Shown: positions 17,369 through 28,847 of the stretch, one piece after another
Position numbering within the stretch: the first letter of the stretch is position 1
Layout: each line of letters starts with the position of its first letter
Source: Saccharospirillum mangrovi
GTDB lineage: Bacteria > Pseudomonadota > Gammaproteobacteria > Pseudomonadales > Natronospirillaceae
Assembly: GCF_003367315.1 (NCBI RefSeq)
Contig: NZ_CP031415.1
Coordinates: forward strand, 1,858,001-1,922,000
Direction of reading: 5' to 3'
Length of the DNA: 64,000 bases
Program-made: the position numbers and the translations under genes
The notes under the pieces: model-generated
Told to the model about the DNA's origin: nothing
Database searches by the model: none
Seen by the model: only the letters and a program-made list of their open reading frames with translations

Positions 17369-18333
17369 CTGAAACGTTCACCTTTGCCCATCTGGTTCGA
17401 ACCCTGGGACGCGGCAGCAAAGGCAGCCGCTCTCTGACTCGCGAAGAAGCGCGCTTTGCCATGACGGAAATCTGGGCCGGCCGGGAAACGCCCGCTCAGT
17501 TGGGCGCTCTATTGATGCTGATGCGTGTTAAGGAAGAAACCCCAGACGAACTGGCAGGCCTGCTCGATGCCGCACGCACTGAACAACCGCATTGGAATGG
17601 TGGTGCGCGACGTATTGATTGGCCGGCCTACGCCGGAAAACGTCGCCAACCTTCCTGGTATGTTTTGGCCGCCCGGGCGTTGGCCCGTGCAGGTTATCCG
17701 GTGTTGATGCACGGTGGCGGCGAACACACAGCCGGGCGTCAATACGCACGCCAGGTGTGCGAAGCACTGGGTATTCCGGTAGCCAAGGATTGGGAGCAGG
17801 CTCAAGCCTTGAGTCTGACCGAACCGATGGTCTACTGCGCGCTGGAACACTTTGCGCCCAAGTTATCGCACATCATCGATATGAAAGCCGAACTCGGCTT
17901 GCGTTCACCGGTCAACACCTTGGTACGCCATCTCAACCCAACCGGTGCGCCGGTCACACTACAGGGTATGTTCCATCGCCCGTATCAGGCCATTCACCAT
18001 GAAACCGCACGCGGTTTGGGAGACGCTCGCAACGCTGTACTGAAAGGCGACAGCGGCGAGTTTGAGGTCCGGCCGGACAGCGATCAGACGGTGCTGATGC
18101 TCAGCCCGGTACACGCTGAGTCCATTGAATGGACCAGAGTATTGCCAAAGCGTTCGATTCGACCGCCTGAGCCCGATCTCCAGAGTCTGTTGGATACTTG
18201 GAGCGGCCAGGAACAACCGGAATACGGCCTGGCCGCAATTTGGGAAACCATGGCGTTGGTGCTGACACTGAGCGATGACTTGTCGCAGGAAGAAGCACGT
18301 GAGCGCGCTCGCCAGATCTGGCAAGCGCGCTGA
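17365..18333 (+). CDS. ybiB: YbiB, nucleic-acid-binding TrpD2 family protein
   Basis: A 322-residue member of the anthranilate phosphoribosyltransferase-like fold that lost that enzyme activity; the E. coli homologue binds DNA/RNA without sequence preference. The trpD-like N-terminal helical domain (AHLVRTLGRGSKGSRSLTREEA...) and the HGGGEHTAGRQYARQ and VNTLVRHLNP stretches identify it. ATG 17365 overlaps the tusE stop (ATGA), so it is the last gene of the tus operon. This translational coupling is a hint for an RNA-related role. Confidence 0.88.
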   Translation: MTETFTFAHLVRTLGRGSKGSRSLTREEARFAMTEIWAGRETPAQLGALLMLMRVKEETPDELAGLLDAARTEQPHWNGGARRIDWPAYAGKRRQPSWYVLAARALARAGYPVLMHGGGEHTAGRQYARQVCEALGIPVAKDWEQAQALSLTEPMVYCALEHFAPKLSHIIDMKAELGLRSPVNTLVRHLNPTGAPVTLQGMFHRPYQAIHHETARGLGDARNAVLKGDSGEFEVRPDSDQTVLMLSPVHAESIEWTRVLPKRSIRPPEPDLQSLLDTWSGQEQPEYGLAAIWETMALVLTLSDDLSQEEARERARQIWQAR

Positions 18334-18339
18334 TACAGC

Positions 18340-19095
18340 CTATACGGCGTCCCAACCCCCATCGGCCGGGATGACGGCGCCATTGATGCGTTTGGACTCG
18401 TCACTGGCTAAAAATAACGCCAGATTCGCAATGTCCGTCGGATCCAGAACGGCGGGCACTAATGCCGAAAATTCCGCCGCCCGCGCAGCACCAGTGGGAT
18501 CGAGTCGATCTTGAGGCATAGAGTCGGCGATGTGCGTCGCGGTAGCACCGGGTGCGATCACATTGCAGCGAACCCCCGATTTGGCGTACATCCAGGCGGT
18601 ATTCAGGCTCAGGCCCAGCAAGGCATGTTTTGACGTGGTATAGGCCGCGCCTGCCGCACCACCGTGTCGGCTGGCAGTCGAGCCAACGTTGATGATGCTG
18701 CCCTGTCGTTCTTTCAGTGCCGCCATGGCCCGGCGCATGGTGTACATCGGTCCGTTCAGATTCACGGCGATTACCCGCTCCCACACCTCATCGCCTAACT
18801 CACCGACACCCTGCATGTAGTCCATGATGCCGGCGTTGTTGCACAGAATGTCCAAGCCACCGAAACGCTTAAGAGCCGTTTCAACCAAGGTATCCGCTGT
18901 CTTCGGATCGGCAATGTTAGCTGCGATGGTTACTACCGCTTCCTGGTTGATCTGTTGTGCAACATCGGCCAGGCGGTCGGCGTGCAAATCACACAGCACT
19001 AACGACGCACCTTCCGCAGCAAACCGTTCAGCAATGGCTTTGCCCATACCAGAACCTGCGCCAGTGACGATGGCAACCTTATCGGTCAATTTCAT
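18340..19095 (-). CDS. Short-chain dehydrogenase/reductase (classical)
   Basis: A 251-residue NAD(P)-dependent oxidoreductase. It has the cofactor loop TGAGSGMG (11-18), NNAG (86-89), and the complete catalytic set Ser139, Tyr152, Lys156; VRCNVIAPGATAT follows and a C-terminal INGAVIPADGGWDA is typical. The start at ATG 19095 is fixed by a GGAGG ribosome site; the frame runs further upstream to 19461 but that part is not coding. Substrate cannot be named. Convergent with ybiB (6 bases between stops). Confidence 0.9.
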   Translation of the reverse strand: MKLTDKVAIVTGAGSGMGKAIAERFAAEGASLVLCDLHADRLADVAQQINQEAVVTIAANIADPKTADTLVETALKRFGGLDILCNNAGIMDYMQGVGELGDEVWERVIAVNLNGPMYTMRRAMAALKERQGSIINVGSTASRHGGAAGAAYTTSKHALLGLSLNTAWMYAKSGVRCNVIAPGATATHIADSMPQDRLDPTGAARAAEFSALVPAVLDPTDIANLALFLASDESKRINGAVIPADGGWDAV

Positions 19096-19309
19096 CTTTC
19101 GACCTCCATCAATGATTCTGGCGACAGTATGAAATTGGCGCGGATTGGCATTACTGACCCACATCAGCATTCCGGCGCTATTCAAACTGGCACAGCTTTT
19201 GAGTAGGGCTGATATAGCCGTCCGAATTCGCGGGCGGATCAACGAGAACGCACTCTTTTGGAGCGATAAACCCCAAAAGCGCGCCAGAAAGGTGAAAGGA
19301 GAAGACGCT

Positions 19310-19528
19310 ATGACCGAACCCGCCGCAATTGCTCTGACGGCCAAGCAACAGCATCTGCTGATGGCCAGTGTCTTTTTCGTCGGAATCTTATTGCTGTTGG
19401 TCGCTTCCGCCGTGTTGGGCGCTGCGCTGTTGGGAATGGTGCCGGTGGATGCCGCCAGCATGGGTTTGATGCCACTGATCAGTGGCCTGGCGTCTATCGC
19501 CGCTGCGGTTTTTCTCTCGCCTCAATAA
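19310..19528 (+). CDS. Small two-helix membrane protein, unknown function
   Basis: A 72-residue peptide with two hydrophobic helices (about 18-41 and 48-70) and a short polar N-terminus. The start ATG 19310 has a good AAAGGAGAAG ribosome site. I recognise no family. It lies alone between the SDR gene and cysG. Confidence 0.6.
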   Translation: MTEPAAIALTAKQQHLLMASVFFVGILLLLVASAVLGAALLGMVPVDAASMGLMPLISGLASIAAAVFLSPQ

Positions 19529-19619
19529 CGTTCGTGGTCTTGGCCAGCGATCAATGGCGGCTGGCCAGCGCCCTCTTTCCTTCCGAATAATGCCCTGACG
19601 CTCAAGCCGTTTAGTCTAA

Positions 19620-21002
19620 TCACAGCCCTGTTACAGTTCCCGCCCAATTCAACCGTTCGTGCAACGACACCACTTCCCCGACTATCGTCAATGTCGGCGC
19701 CTGAGGTGGGTCTGCTTCAATCAACGTTGGCATGGTTGCCAGCGTTCCAATCCACAAACGCTGATCCGGTGTGGTGCCCTTTTGCACCAGAGCAATGGGC
19801 GTGTCTGGTGACCGACCGTGTTGGATCAGTTGTTGGCAGATGGTCGGTAAACCGACCAAGCCCATGTAGAACACCACGGTTTGTTGCGGTGATGCCAATT
19901 CCGCCCAAGGCAAATTGAGGCTGCCGTCTTTGAGGTGGCCGGTAACAAATCGCACCGATTGAGCGTAGTCGCGATGCGTTAACGGGATGCCTGTATAACT
20001 GGCACAGCCGGAGGCTGCGGTGATGCCAGGAACAACTTGAAACGGAATGCCATTGGCCGCCAGCAAATCGATTTCTTCACCACCACGACCAAAGATGAAC
20101 GGGTCGCCACCTTTCAATCGCAATACGCGCTTGCCTTGTTGAGCCAGGTCGACCAGGAGTTGGTTGATGTCCTGTTGCGGCACGGCGTGGTCTGAGCGTT
20201 TTTTCCCGACATAGAGCCGTTCGGCATCGCGCCGCACCAAATCCAAAATGGCATCGGGCACCAGTCGGTCGTGCAACACGACATCCGCCTGCTGCATCAG
20301 CCGCAGCGCTTTGAAGGTCAGCAGATCGGGATCGCCGGGGCCGGCACCTACCAGATACACCTCGCCCAATTGTGCCTGATCGGGTGCATCCAACTGGCGC
20401 TGCAATTCCTGTTCGGCTTGCTGCACACGACCGGCATATACGTGCTCGGCCACTGTGCCGTTCAGCACTTTTTCCCAGAAATAACGCCGTTGATCGAGTT
20501 GCGAAAAGCGCGCTTTAACGGCGTTGCGAAAACGTGCCGCCAATTGCGCCAACTGGCCGTAGCTGGCGGGAATGGTACTTTCCAGCTTGGCGCGGATGGA
20601 ACGCGCCAACACGGGTGCCTGGCCGCTGGAAGTGATGGCGATCAACAGCGGATCGCGATCGACAATCGAGGGGAAAATAACGTCGCAGAGGTCCGGTGAA
20701 TCGACCACGTTGACCAGCACTCGACGGGCTCGGGCATTGGCGCTGACGGTTCGATTCAAGGCGTCATCGTCGGTTGCCGCCACAACCAATTCGACACCAT
20801 CCAGATCGCTCTCGACATAGCCGCGCTCAATGCAGGTGCATTCAGGCCAATCCTGGATGGTCTTGAGAATGGTGGGCGCCACCACGGTTAACCGGCAACC
20901 GGCCCGTCGCAGCAGGCTGATTTTGCGCAAGGCAATATCGCCGCCGCCGACGACCAGAACGGTTTTGTCCTGCAAACGATGAAAGAGTGGGAAATAGTGC
21001 AC
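19620..21002 (-). CDS. cysG: Siroheme synthase CysG (trifunctional)
   Basis: Makes siroheme from uroporphyrinogen III: methylation, oxidation and iron insertion in one chain of 460 residues. The N-terminal dehydrogenase/ferrochelatase half has [11 protein letters not shown]; the C-terminal methyltransferase half starts about residue 215 with [20 protein letters not shown] and contains [16 protein letters not shown] and GITAASGC. I chose GTG 21002 ([13 protein letters not shown], as in pseudomonad CysG) because AGG precedes it at a proper distance; TTG 21020 lacks a ribosome site. Same strand and directly downstream of serS. Confidence 0.92.
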   Translation of the reverse strand: MHYFPLFHRLQDKTVLVVGGGDIALRKISLLRRAGCRLTVVAPTILKTIQDWPECTCIERGYVESDLDGVELVVAATDDDALNRTVSANARARRVLVNVVDSPDLCDVIFPSIVDRDPLLIAITSSGQAPVLARSIRAKLESTIPASYGQLAQLAARFRNAVKARFSQLDQRRYFWEKVLNGTVAEHVYAGRVQQAEQELQRQLDAPDQAQLGEVYLVGAGPGDPDLLTFKALRLMQQADVVLHDRLVPDAILDLVRRDAERLYVGKKRSDHAVPQQDINQLLVDLAQQGKRVLRLKGGDPFIFGRGGEEIDLLAANGIPFQVVPGITAASGCASYTGIPLTHRDYAQSVRFVTGHLKDGSLNLPWAELASPQQTVVFYMGLVGLPTICQQLIQHGRSPDTPIALVQKGTTPDQRLWIGTLATMPTLIEADPPQAPTLTIVGEVVSLHERLNWAGTVTGL

Positions 21003-21023
21003 GGTCAGCCTCGTTGCCAAGCC

Positions 21024-21049
21024 AAAAAAAGCCCCGGTAATCGGGGCTT
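21024..21049 (-). terminator. Intrinsic terminator of serS
   Basis: Minus-strand AAGCCCCG - ATTAC - CGGGGCTT followed by five more Ts; the stem starts only 4 bases after the serS stop and 22 bases before the cysG start, so it separates the two genes. Confidence 0.85.
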
Positions 21050-21053
21050 ATCG

Positions 21054-22370
<1,317 letters not shown>

Positions 22371-22401
22371 TCAATGAAAAATGGCCCCTCGGGCCAGCGC
22401 G

Positions 22402-22791
22402 CTAGAATAACAGTTTGGCCAGCCCTAAGCCCAGCGCGGCGGCGGCGAGGCAGGCAAGCACCGAGCCGACAACGTACAAGGTCGCCGATACATAATGCTG
22501 CTGCTCGATCAGTACCAGGCTTTCAATCGCAAAGCTGGAAAAGGTGGTAAACGCGCCCAGCATGCCAACCACGACCAGCGAACGCCCCACCCCACTGGGA
22601 TCGGTGTGTTTGAGCGCAAAGAACACAAAGGCCAGTCCAATCACAAAACTGCCGGCGACATTGGCCGTTAAGGTGCCCCACGGAAAGTGGCCGCTGTTGT
22701 GACGGTTAACCAGTTGCACCACGGCAAAGCGCCCCATGGCGCCCAGGCTGCCGCCCAGTGCCACTGCCAACCAATGTGCCCAACTCAGCAT
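22402..22791 (-). CDS. crcB: Fluoride ion channel CrcB/Fluc
   Basis: A 129-residue four-helix protein that forms a dual-topology dimer and lets fluoride out of the cell. Family signatures are GGSLGAMGRF, FPWGTLTANVAGSF and GAFTTFSSF. The start ATG 22791 is only 4 bases after the rarA stop, so it is cotranscribed in lolA-rarA-crcB-serS. There is no visible fluoride riboswitch, as expected for an internal operon gene. Confidence 0.93.
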   Translation of the reverse strand: MLSWAHWLAVALGGSLGAMGRFAVVQLVNRHNSGHFPWGTLTANVAGSFVIGLAFVFFALKHTDPSGVGRSLVVVGMLGAFTTFSSFAIESLVLIEQQHYVSATLYVVGSVLACLAAAALGLGLAKLLF

Positions 22792-22795
22792 GATG

Positions 22796-24118
22796 TCAGT
22801 CTCCCCGCTCTGTTTTGGCTTCGGCGTCCAGTTGACGCAGGAAGGCCAGCTTTTCAGCAATTTTCTTTTCCAGGCCGCGATCAACCGGCTGGTAAAAGGT
22901 TTCGTCGGTTAACCCGTCCGGCAAGTACTGTTCACCGGCGGCGTAGGCGTGTGGTTCGTCGTGGGCGTAACGGTACTGCGCGCCGTAACCCAAATCCTTC
23001 ATCAGCCCGGTGGGGGCGTTGCGTAAATGCACCGGCACTTCGCGACTGCGGTCGGAACGCACCACATCCATCATGCGGTTGAACGCCGTGTAGACGGCGT
23101 TGCTCTTCGGCGCGCAAGCGAGATAAACGCAGGCGTGCGCCAGCGCCAGTTCGCCTTCGGGTGTGCCCAACCGCTCCTGAACCTGCCAGGCATCCATAGC
23201 GATGGTCAGCGCGCGAGGATCGGCGTTGCCGATGTCTTCGCTGGCCATGCGCACCAGACGGCGGGCGATGTAGAACGGATCGCAGCCGCCGTCGAGCATG
23301 CGGCACAGCCAATACAGCGCACCGTCGGGTGATGAGCCGCGTACGCTTTTGTGCAAGGCGGAAATCTGGTCGTAGAAAGCATCGCCGCCTTTATCAAAAC
23401 GGCGCGTCTGGCCTTGCGTCATCTGGCCGAGCCGTTCGGCGGTCAGGCCTTCGCTGTCGTCGGCGTACAGGTCGGCCGCCAATTCCAACAGGTTGTAGAG
23501 ACGGCGAGCGTCGCCATCGGCAAGCTGGAACAGGGTCTGGCGGGTTGCGTCGTCAATTTTTAAGCGCCCGACTTTGGCATCGCCATTCTGGGCTTGTTTG
23601 AGCAACTGAGCCATGTCGGCATCGTCGAGCGATTTCAGCGGGTAGACGCGCGCGCGCGACAGCAAAGCCGCATTCAATTCGAAACTGGGGTTTTCTGTGG
23701 TTGCGCCGACGAAAACGAAGGTGCCGTCTTCGACATAAGGCAGGAAGGCGTCTTGCTGGGCTTTGTTGAAGCGGTGCACTTCATCGACAAACAACAAGGT
23801 GCGTTTGCCTTCAACGGCGGCCTGCTGCGCTCGTTCGGCGGCGGCCTTGATGTCTTTGACGCCGGCCTGCACGGCAGACAAGGGTTCAAACCGGCTGGCC
23901 GTGCTGTGGGCGAGCAATCGAGCCAAGGTCGTTTTGCCTACGCCCGGCGGCCCCCAGAAAATCATCGAATGCAGTTGGTCGCGTTCAATCGCCTGTCGCA
24001 GTGGCTGGCCTTCACCTAAGACGTGAATTTGACCAACGTAATCACTCAGAGCAGTTGGCCGCAGGCGCTCGGCCAGCGGCTTGAAGACGTCATTGGCATC
24101 AGCGGCAAACAGGTCCAT
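22796..24118 (-). CDS. rarA: Replication-associated recombination protein RarA (MgsA)
   Basis: AAA+ ATPase of the clamp-loader class that acts at stalled replication forks. 440 residues; Walker A GPPGVGKTTLA (about 56-66), Walker B FVDEVHRF, sensor 1 GATTENPSFELN, then the RarA C-terminal tetramerisation domain from about 250. ATG 24118 overlaps the lolA stop by one base (TAATG). Length and motifs are standard. Confidence 0.95.
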   Translation of the reverse strand: MDLFAADANDVFKPLAERLRPTALSDYVGQIHVLGEGQPLRQAIERDQLHSMIFWGPPGVGKTTLARLLAHSTASRFEPLSAVQAGVKDIKAAAERAQQAAVEGKRTLLFVDEVHRFNKAQQDAFLPYVEDGTFVFVGATTENPSFELNAALLSRARVYPLKSLDDADMAQLLKQAQNGDAKVGRLKIDDATRQTLFQLADGDARRLYNLLELAADLYADDSEGLTAERLGQMTQGQTRRFDKGGDAFYDQISALHKSVRGSSPDGALYWLCRMLDGGCDPFYIARRLVRMASEDIGNADPRALTIAMDAWQVQERLGTPEGELALAHACVYLACAPKSNAVYTAFNRMMDVVRSDRSREVPVHLRNAPTGLMKDLGYGAQYRYAHDEPHAYAAGEQYLPDGLTDETFYQPVDRGLEKKIAEKLAFLRQLDAEAKTERGD

Positions 24119-24738
24119 TACATCTGCTCGAAGACGTCGGTACCGGCCGGCGGGTCGAATTCAAAGGTCTTGGCTGGGAACACCAAACCCGTTTGAACGT
24201 CACTGAAACGGATGCGGGTATCCTGGCCCAGGTTATCGGTCAATCGGATCTGATTGATGTCGCCATCGACAAACACCAACGTCAGTTCACTGAAGACGGC
24301 GTTTTCGTCGGTCGGATACAGCCGGTAGCTGGTTAATTCGTCGTTGCTGGCTTCGGTGACTTGGTACGACGTCGACAAGGTTGATCTCGGTTGCGCCAGA
24401 ATCATCGCCGGTGACTGGCGAATCTGATCGCCCACCGCCTGATAGGTGGCCTGGGCCAGGTCCGGATCGTAAACCCAGAGCGTTTCGCCATCGGAAATCA
24501 CCGATTGTTCGTACGGCGCTGTAACTTGCCAAACAAAACGCAGCGGCCGGGCAATCTGCATCAAGCCGCTGGATTGGTCGCCACGCAGTTCGCCTTCGGC
24601 AAAGGTTTCCTGTTCAAAATGAGCGCTCAATGTGGCGGTGGCTTCCAGGCGCTCGATCAGCCGATCGCGCGCCGCTTCATCGGCCTGAGCCAGACCTGCG
24701 GTTGCTAACAGCAATAACAGACTCAATCGCTTCATCAT
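24118..24738 (-). CDS. lolA: Outer-membrane lipoprotein carrier LolA
   Basis: Periplasmic chaperone that carries lipoproteins from the LolCDE transporter to LolB. 206 residues with a signal peptide cut after AQA (about residue 19). Recognisable segments are LSAHFEQ, GLMQIARPLRFVWQ and the C-terminal hydrophobic patch. ATG 24738 follows GAGGAAG; a second ATG follows it at once. Its product would handle the kelch lipoprotein encoded at 3476 as well. Confidence 0.92.
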   Translation of the reverse strand: MMKRLSLLLLLATAGLAQADEAARDRLIERLEATATLSAHFEQETFAEGELRGDQSSGLMQIARPLRFVWQVTAPYEQSVISDGETLWVYDPDLAQATYQAVGDQIRQSPAMILAQPRSTLSTSYQVTEASNDELTSYRLYPTDENAVFSELTLVFVDGDINQIRLTDNLGQDTRIRFSDVQTGLVFPAKTFEFDPPAGTDVFEQM

Positions 24739-24744
24739 GCTTCC

Positions 24745-27066
24745 TCAAAGTGCCGGGGGCGGCGCAACCAAAACTTCACGCGTGCCATTGTGACCTGCGG
24801 CGCTGACAATGCCGGCGGCTTCCATGGCGTCTACCAGGCGGGCCGCGCGGTTGTAGCCGATACGCAACTTGCGCTGCACTGCCGAAATTGAGGCTTTGCG
24901 GCTTTGGGTGACGAAGGCCACGGCCTCGTCGAACAACGGGTCGGATTCGGCATCGTCACCGCCTTCGTCCAGGCTCGGCACGCCGGGCAGATCGGCATCG
25001 CCACCGCTGAGAATTTCTTCGATGTAATCCGGCGCGCCGCGTTTTTTCCATTCATCGACGACGCGATGCACCTCGTCGTCGTCAACGAAGGCACCGTGCA
25101 CCCGCACCGGCAAACCGGTGCCCGGTGGCAAATACAGCATGTCACCGTGGCCCAACAGTTGTTCAGCGCCGCCTTGATCCAAGATGGTGCGTGAGTCGAT
25201 CTTTGACGACACCTGAAACGCGATGCGGGTTGGAATGTTGGCTTTGATCAAGCCGGTAATGACATCCACCGACGGGCGCTGAGTCGCCAGAATCAAATGA
25301 ACCCCGGCCGCCCTCGCCTTTTGCGCCAGACGCGCGATCAGTTCTTCCACTTTTTTGCCGACGATCATCATCATGTCGGCAAATTCATCGACCACGACCA
25401 CGATGAATGGCATCGGTTCCAATTCCGGCGCTGGCGCGTGCGGATCGAGCTGAACCGTCGGGTCGTAAAGCGGATCGCGAATCGGATCGCCAGCCTTGCG
25501 GGCATCGGTGATCTTCTTGTTGAAACCGGCCAGATTGCGCACACCCACCGACGCCATCAGTTTGTAGCGCCGTTCCATTTCCGCCACACACCAGCGCAGG
25601 CCGTTGGCGGCGTCTTTCATGTCGGTGATCACAGGGGTCAGCAGATGCGGAATGCCTTCATAGACCGACAGCTCCAGCATTTTGGGGTCGACCAGAATCA
25701 TCCGCACTTCTTCTGGCGTCGCCTTGAACAAGATGCTGCACAGCATGGCGTTGACGCCGACCGACTTGCCCGAGCCCGTGGTACCGGCGACCAGCAAATG
25801 CGGCATCTTGCCCAGATCGGCACAGACCGGCGTACCGGAAATGTCGTCACCCAGTGCCAGCGTTAACGGTGACTTGGCTTTGTCGTAGACCGGCGAACGC
25901 AGTACGTCGCTGAGCCGAACGATGTCGCGTTTTTCGTTGGGGATTTCGATGCCGACGGTGGTCTTGCCCGGAATAATCTCCACGACTCGCACACTGACCA
26001 GCGCCATCGAGCGCGCCAGATCCTTCGCCAGATTGGCAATTTTTGAGACTTTCACGCCGGCGGCCGGCTGAATTTCAAACCGGGTAATCACCGGACCAGG
26101 CGCCACTTCGGTGACTTCAGCTTCAACGCCAAAATCCTTGAGCTTGATTTCCAACAGCCGCGACATGGCTTCCAGCGCTTCTTCGCTGTAGCCACCGACG
26201 CTGTCGTGTTCGCTCGATTGCAGCAGGCTCAGCTCCGGCAGCGCGGTATTGGCACTGCTGCCTTCAAACAAAGGCTGCTGACGTTCTTTCTCCACCCGTT
26301 CGCTGGGTTTAGCGACGCGCGGCAATAACGGCTTGATTTGCGGTGGTTTGCGTTTGGCTTGCTTTTCCAGCTGGACTTCAAGATTGGCCTTGCGCGACTC
26401 AATCACCTGCTGGCGTTGCACGTCTTCTTCATGACGGCGTTTGCGCGCATGGCGACGATCACGCAGCCGATCAAACAGACCCAACAAACCGCGGCCCAGT
26501 TTCTCCATGACCACGAGCCAGGAGACGTTCATGGCAATGGTCAAAGAAATAAACCAAAGCACGACCAACATCAGCGTAGTGCCGGTCATGCCTAGCGATG
26601 GATAGATGAGTTCAGACAACCAGATGCCGAGGAAACCACCGGCACTGGCTCGCGATGACGATGCCACATGCACAGTAGCCAGAGCACAACTCACTGCCAC
26701 AAAGAGCAGCCAGCCGAGAGTTCTCAGTGCAATCAGCACCGGGTTCCAGTGCAGGCCTTCGCGGCGGTCACGAAAAGTGGCCCAGGCGCGATAGAAGAAG
26801 ATGATGGGTAATCCGTATGCCAGGCCGCCAATCAGGCTGAACAGCAGCGACGAAATCCAGGCACCGGCACGTCCGGCTAAATTGCGAACGCCCTCGCCTG
26901 CGCCGGAAAACGCCCAACCCGGATCGGACGGGTTGAAGCTCATCAGCGCAATCAACAAATAGACGCCGATAGCGAGCGACAGCAGCAAGCTGCCTTCCAG
27001 CAGCAAGCGTTGTTTCAGGTCAAGTACGCGGTCGTCGTCCCGCGCGCGTGCGGATTTCTGCGTCAC
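24745..27066 (-). CDS. ftsK: DNA translocase FtsK
   Basis: Septal DNA pump that clears chromosomes and activates XerCD at dif. The 773-residue protein has four N-terminal membrane helices (about 20-180), a short charged linker, the RecA-like motor with Walker [14 protein letters not shown] and Walker [10 protein letters not shown], and the winged-helix gamma domain (last about 65 residues, [15 protein letters not shown]). The linker is much shorter than in E. coli (1329 residues). GTG 27066 is chosen because AAGGGA precedes it; the reading frame continues upstream without support. Divergent from aat by 143 bases. Confidence 0.94.
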   Translation of the reverse strand: MTQKSARARDDDRVLDLKQRLLLEGSLLLSLAIGVYLLIALMSFNPSDPGWAFSGAGEGVRNLAGRAGAWISSLLFSLIGGLAYGLPIIFFYRAWATFRDRREGLHWNPVLIALRTLGWLLFVAVSCALATVHVASSSRASAGGFLGIWLSELIYPSLGMTGTTLMLVVLWFISLTIAMNVSWLVVMEKLGRGLLGLFDRLRDRRHARKRRHEEDVQRQQVIESRKANLEVQLEKQAKRKPPQIKPLLPRVAKPSERVEKERQQPLFEGSSANTALPELSLLQSSEHDSVGGYSEEALEAMSRLLEIKLKDFGVEAEVTEVAPGPVITRFEIQPAAGVKVSKIANLAKDLARSMALVSVRVVEIIPGKTTVGIEIPNEKRDIVRLSDVLRSPVYDKAKSPLTLALGDDISGTPVCADLGKMPHLLVAGTTGSGKSVGVNAMLCSILFKATPEEVRMILVDPKMLELSVYEGIPHLLTPVITDMKDAANGLRWCVAEMERRYKLMASVGVRNLAGFNKKITDARKAGDPIRDPLYDPTVQLDPHAPAPELEPMPFIVVVVDEFADMMMIVGKKVEELIARLAQKARAAGVHLILATQRPSVDVITGLIKANIPTRIAFQVSSKIDSRTILDQGGAEQLLGHGDMLYLPPGTGLPVRVHGAFVDDDEVHRVVDEWKKRGAPDYIEEILSGGDADLPGVPSLDEGGDDAESDPLFDEAVAFVTQSRKASISAVQRKLRIGYNRAARLVDAMEAAGIVSAAGHNGTREVLVAPPPAL

Positions 27067-27209
27067 CGATGATCCCTTACATACCCAGACCGGAACTGGC
27101 CGGTCGTATTTTACCGAAGGACAAGCCCGGCACACATTGGCAAGCTCGGTCCACTGCCCCTAAGATACCACAGACACTGGGCCAACTTATTGATACATCA
27201 AGCATTTTT

Positions 27210-27938
27210 ATGCCTCAGATTGCCTGGCTCGACGCTGAACAACCACCCGACTTCCCGCCCACTCAGGAAGCATTAACTGCGCCCAATGGCCTGCTCGCTG
27301 CAGGTGGAGCCTTGCGCCCGGAATGGCTGGTGGCGGCTTATCAGCGTGGCATCTTCCCCTGGTTCAACGAAGGCGAGCCGATTTTATGGTGGTCGCCGTC
27401 ACCGCGTATGGTATTGCTGCCGGGCAGCATGTCCGTTTCGCGCAGTCTGAAAAAGGCGTATCGCCGTCAACCTGTAACATTGGCCGTCAATGGTAATTTT
27501 AAAGCGGTGATACAGGCATGCCGTGAACCGCGCACCGGTCAAGGCGGCACCTGGATTACCGATGAGATGATGGCAGCCTACTGTGAATTGAATCGACTGG
27601 GTTGGGCGCACAGCATCGAAGTCTATCAGCGAGGCGACCTCATTGGTGGACTCTACGGTTTAGGTATCGAAAAGCTGTTCTATGGTGAAAGCATGTTTTC
27701 GCGCCAGCCCAACGCATCCAAATTCGCCTTTTTAGGACTCAGCGCCTGGGCAGCAGAAGCGAAGCTGCGCTTGATCGATTGCCAGGTCTACAATGATCAC
27801 CTCGCCAGTCTGGGTGCCGTTGAGATTGAGCGAGATCGGTTTGAAAGCGCTTTGCCAACAGAAACTGTTCCATTGGCACCACCGACAACCGATCGATTGA
27901 ACCAGTTGTTACAGGCTCAATTGGGCAACTCCCGATAG
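27210..27938 (+). CDS. aat: Leucyl/phenylalanyl-tRNA-protein transferase
   Basis: Adds Leu or Phe from aminoacyl-tRNA to proteins with N-terminal Lys or Arg, making them N-degrons for ClpS/ClpAP. 242 residues with the conserved APNGLLAAGG, YQRGIFPWF, WWSPSPRMVL, TWITDEMMAAY and GESMFSRQPNASK motifs. The start MPQIAWLD at ATG 27210 matches the family; its ribosome site is weak. Followed after 14 bases by bpt, the second transferase of the pathway. Confidence 0.95.
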   Translation: MPQIAWLDAEQPPDFPPTQEALTAPNGLLAAGGALRPEWLVAAYQRGIFPWFNEGEPILWWSPSPRMVLLPGSMSVSRSLKKAYRRQPVTLAVNGNFKAVIQACREPRTGQGGTWITDEMMAAYCELNRLGWAHSIEVYQRGDLIGGLYGLGIEKLFYGESMFSRQPNASKFAFLGLSAWAAEAKLRLIDCQVYNDHLASLGAVEIERDRFESALPTETVPLAPPTTDRLNQLLQAQLGNSR

Positions 27939-27952
27939 CAGCAGGGTCCATT

Positions 27953-28714
27953 GTGAGCAGCGTCGACAAAGACTCTCAGGAAACCATCAAGCTGTTTCGT
28001 ACCGGTGAACACCGGTGCAGTTACCTACCTGATCAACAGGCGCGGACGTTGTTTCTGGATCCGGACCTGGATTTTGACCAGGGCCTCTATGAACAGCTGA
28101 TGCATCTTGGGTTTCGTCGCTCCGGCCAACATCTATATCGTCCCGATTGCCAGGCTTGCGGCGCTTGTCTGCCTTCTCGGGTACGTGTTGATGCCTTCGA
28201 CTGGAAACGGCGCTTTCGCCGTATTTTGAAACTCAACGCCGATCTAAACGTGCAGCGGTTGCCCTGTGAAATCCGTGATGAACATTATCAGTTGTACGAA
28301 CGGTACCTGGGCGGACGTCACAGTGACGGCGACATGTACCCACCCAAACAAGACAGTTACCAGGATTTCCTGCTCAGCCGCCCCGATCTGGGATTCATCC
28401 TGGAGTTTCGCCTGCAAAACCAATTAATGGCCGTTGCGTTCACCGATCAACTGCAAACCGGGTTATCCGCGACCTACACCTTTTTCGACCCGGAGCACCA
28501 CAAGCGCAGCCTGGGTACTTTCGCCATCCTCAGCCAGTTGCTGTTGTGCCAGCAACTCAAACTGCCCTTCCTCTATCTGGGTTACTGGGTGCCGGGTTCC
28601 CGGCAGATGCAATACAAAGCGGACTTCCGCCCGCTGGACATTCTGGTCAATCGTCAATGGCGCACACTGAACGATCCATTGATCGACACTCTGTCGTTAT
28701 CCGACCCGTTATAA
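27953..28714 (+). CDS. bpt: Aspartate/glutamate leucyltransferase (Bpt)
   Basis: Transfers Leu to proteins with N-terminal Asp or Glu, the other entry to the bacterial N-end rule. 253 residues; N-terminal Cys cluster with HRCSYLPDQQAR and CQACGACLPSRV, and the C-terminal FFDPEHHKRSLGTFAIL and YLGYWVPGSRQMQYKADF motifs of arginyl-/leucyl-transferases. The start is GTG 27953, 14 bases after aat. Confidence 0.95.
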   Translation: MSSVDKDSQETIKLFRTGEHRCSYLPDQQARTLFLDPDLDFDQGLYEQLMHLGFRRSGQHLYRPDCQACGACLPSRVRVDAFDWKRRFRRILKLNADLNVQRLPCEIRDEHYQLYERYLGGRHSDGDMYPPKQDSYQDFLLSRPDLGFILEFRLQNQLMAVAFTDQLQTGLSATYTFFDPEHHKRSLGTFAILSQLLLCQQLKLPFLYLGYWVPGSRQMQYKADFRPLDILVNRQWRTLNDPLIDTLSLSDPL

Positions 28715-28738
28715 CTGCCTGATTTAGGCCCAATTTTT

Positions 28739-28767
28739 TTGATCATTGGCGCATTTTCAGGCAGAAT
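28739..28767 (+). promoter_or_regulatory. Promoter of infA
   Basis: TTGATC (28739-28744), 17-base spacer, CAGAAT (28762-28767), giving a leader of about 75 bases. Confidence 0.5.
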
Positions 28768-28847
28768 GCCCGCCGGTTTGAACTTTCCAAACGGGGCCGA
28801 GCGCCATCCCGCCCTGTCGCAACCCGCAGAGGACTGCAAAAGCATCT

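Noticed and set aside
18364-18376. GGCCGGGATGACG inside the SDR gene resembling the palindrome at 6181
   Set aside because: It is coding sequence for PADGGW at the SDR C-terminus and lacks the other palindrome arm.
19198-19213. Possible sigma-54 promoter (TGGCAC-N5-TTGAG) before the small membrane protein
   Set aside because: The essential GC of the -12 element is GA, so it does not meet the consensus.
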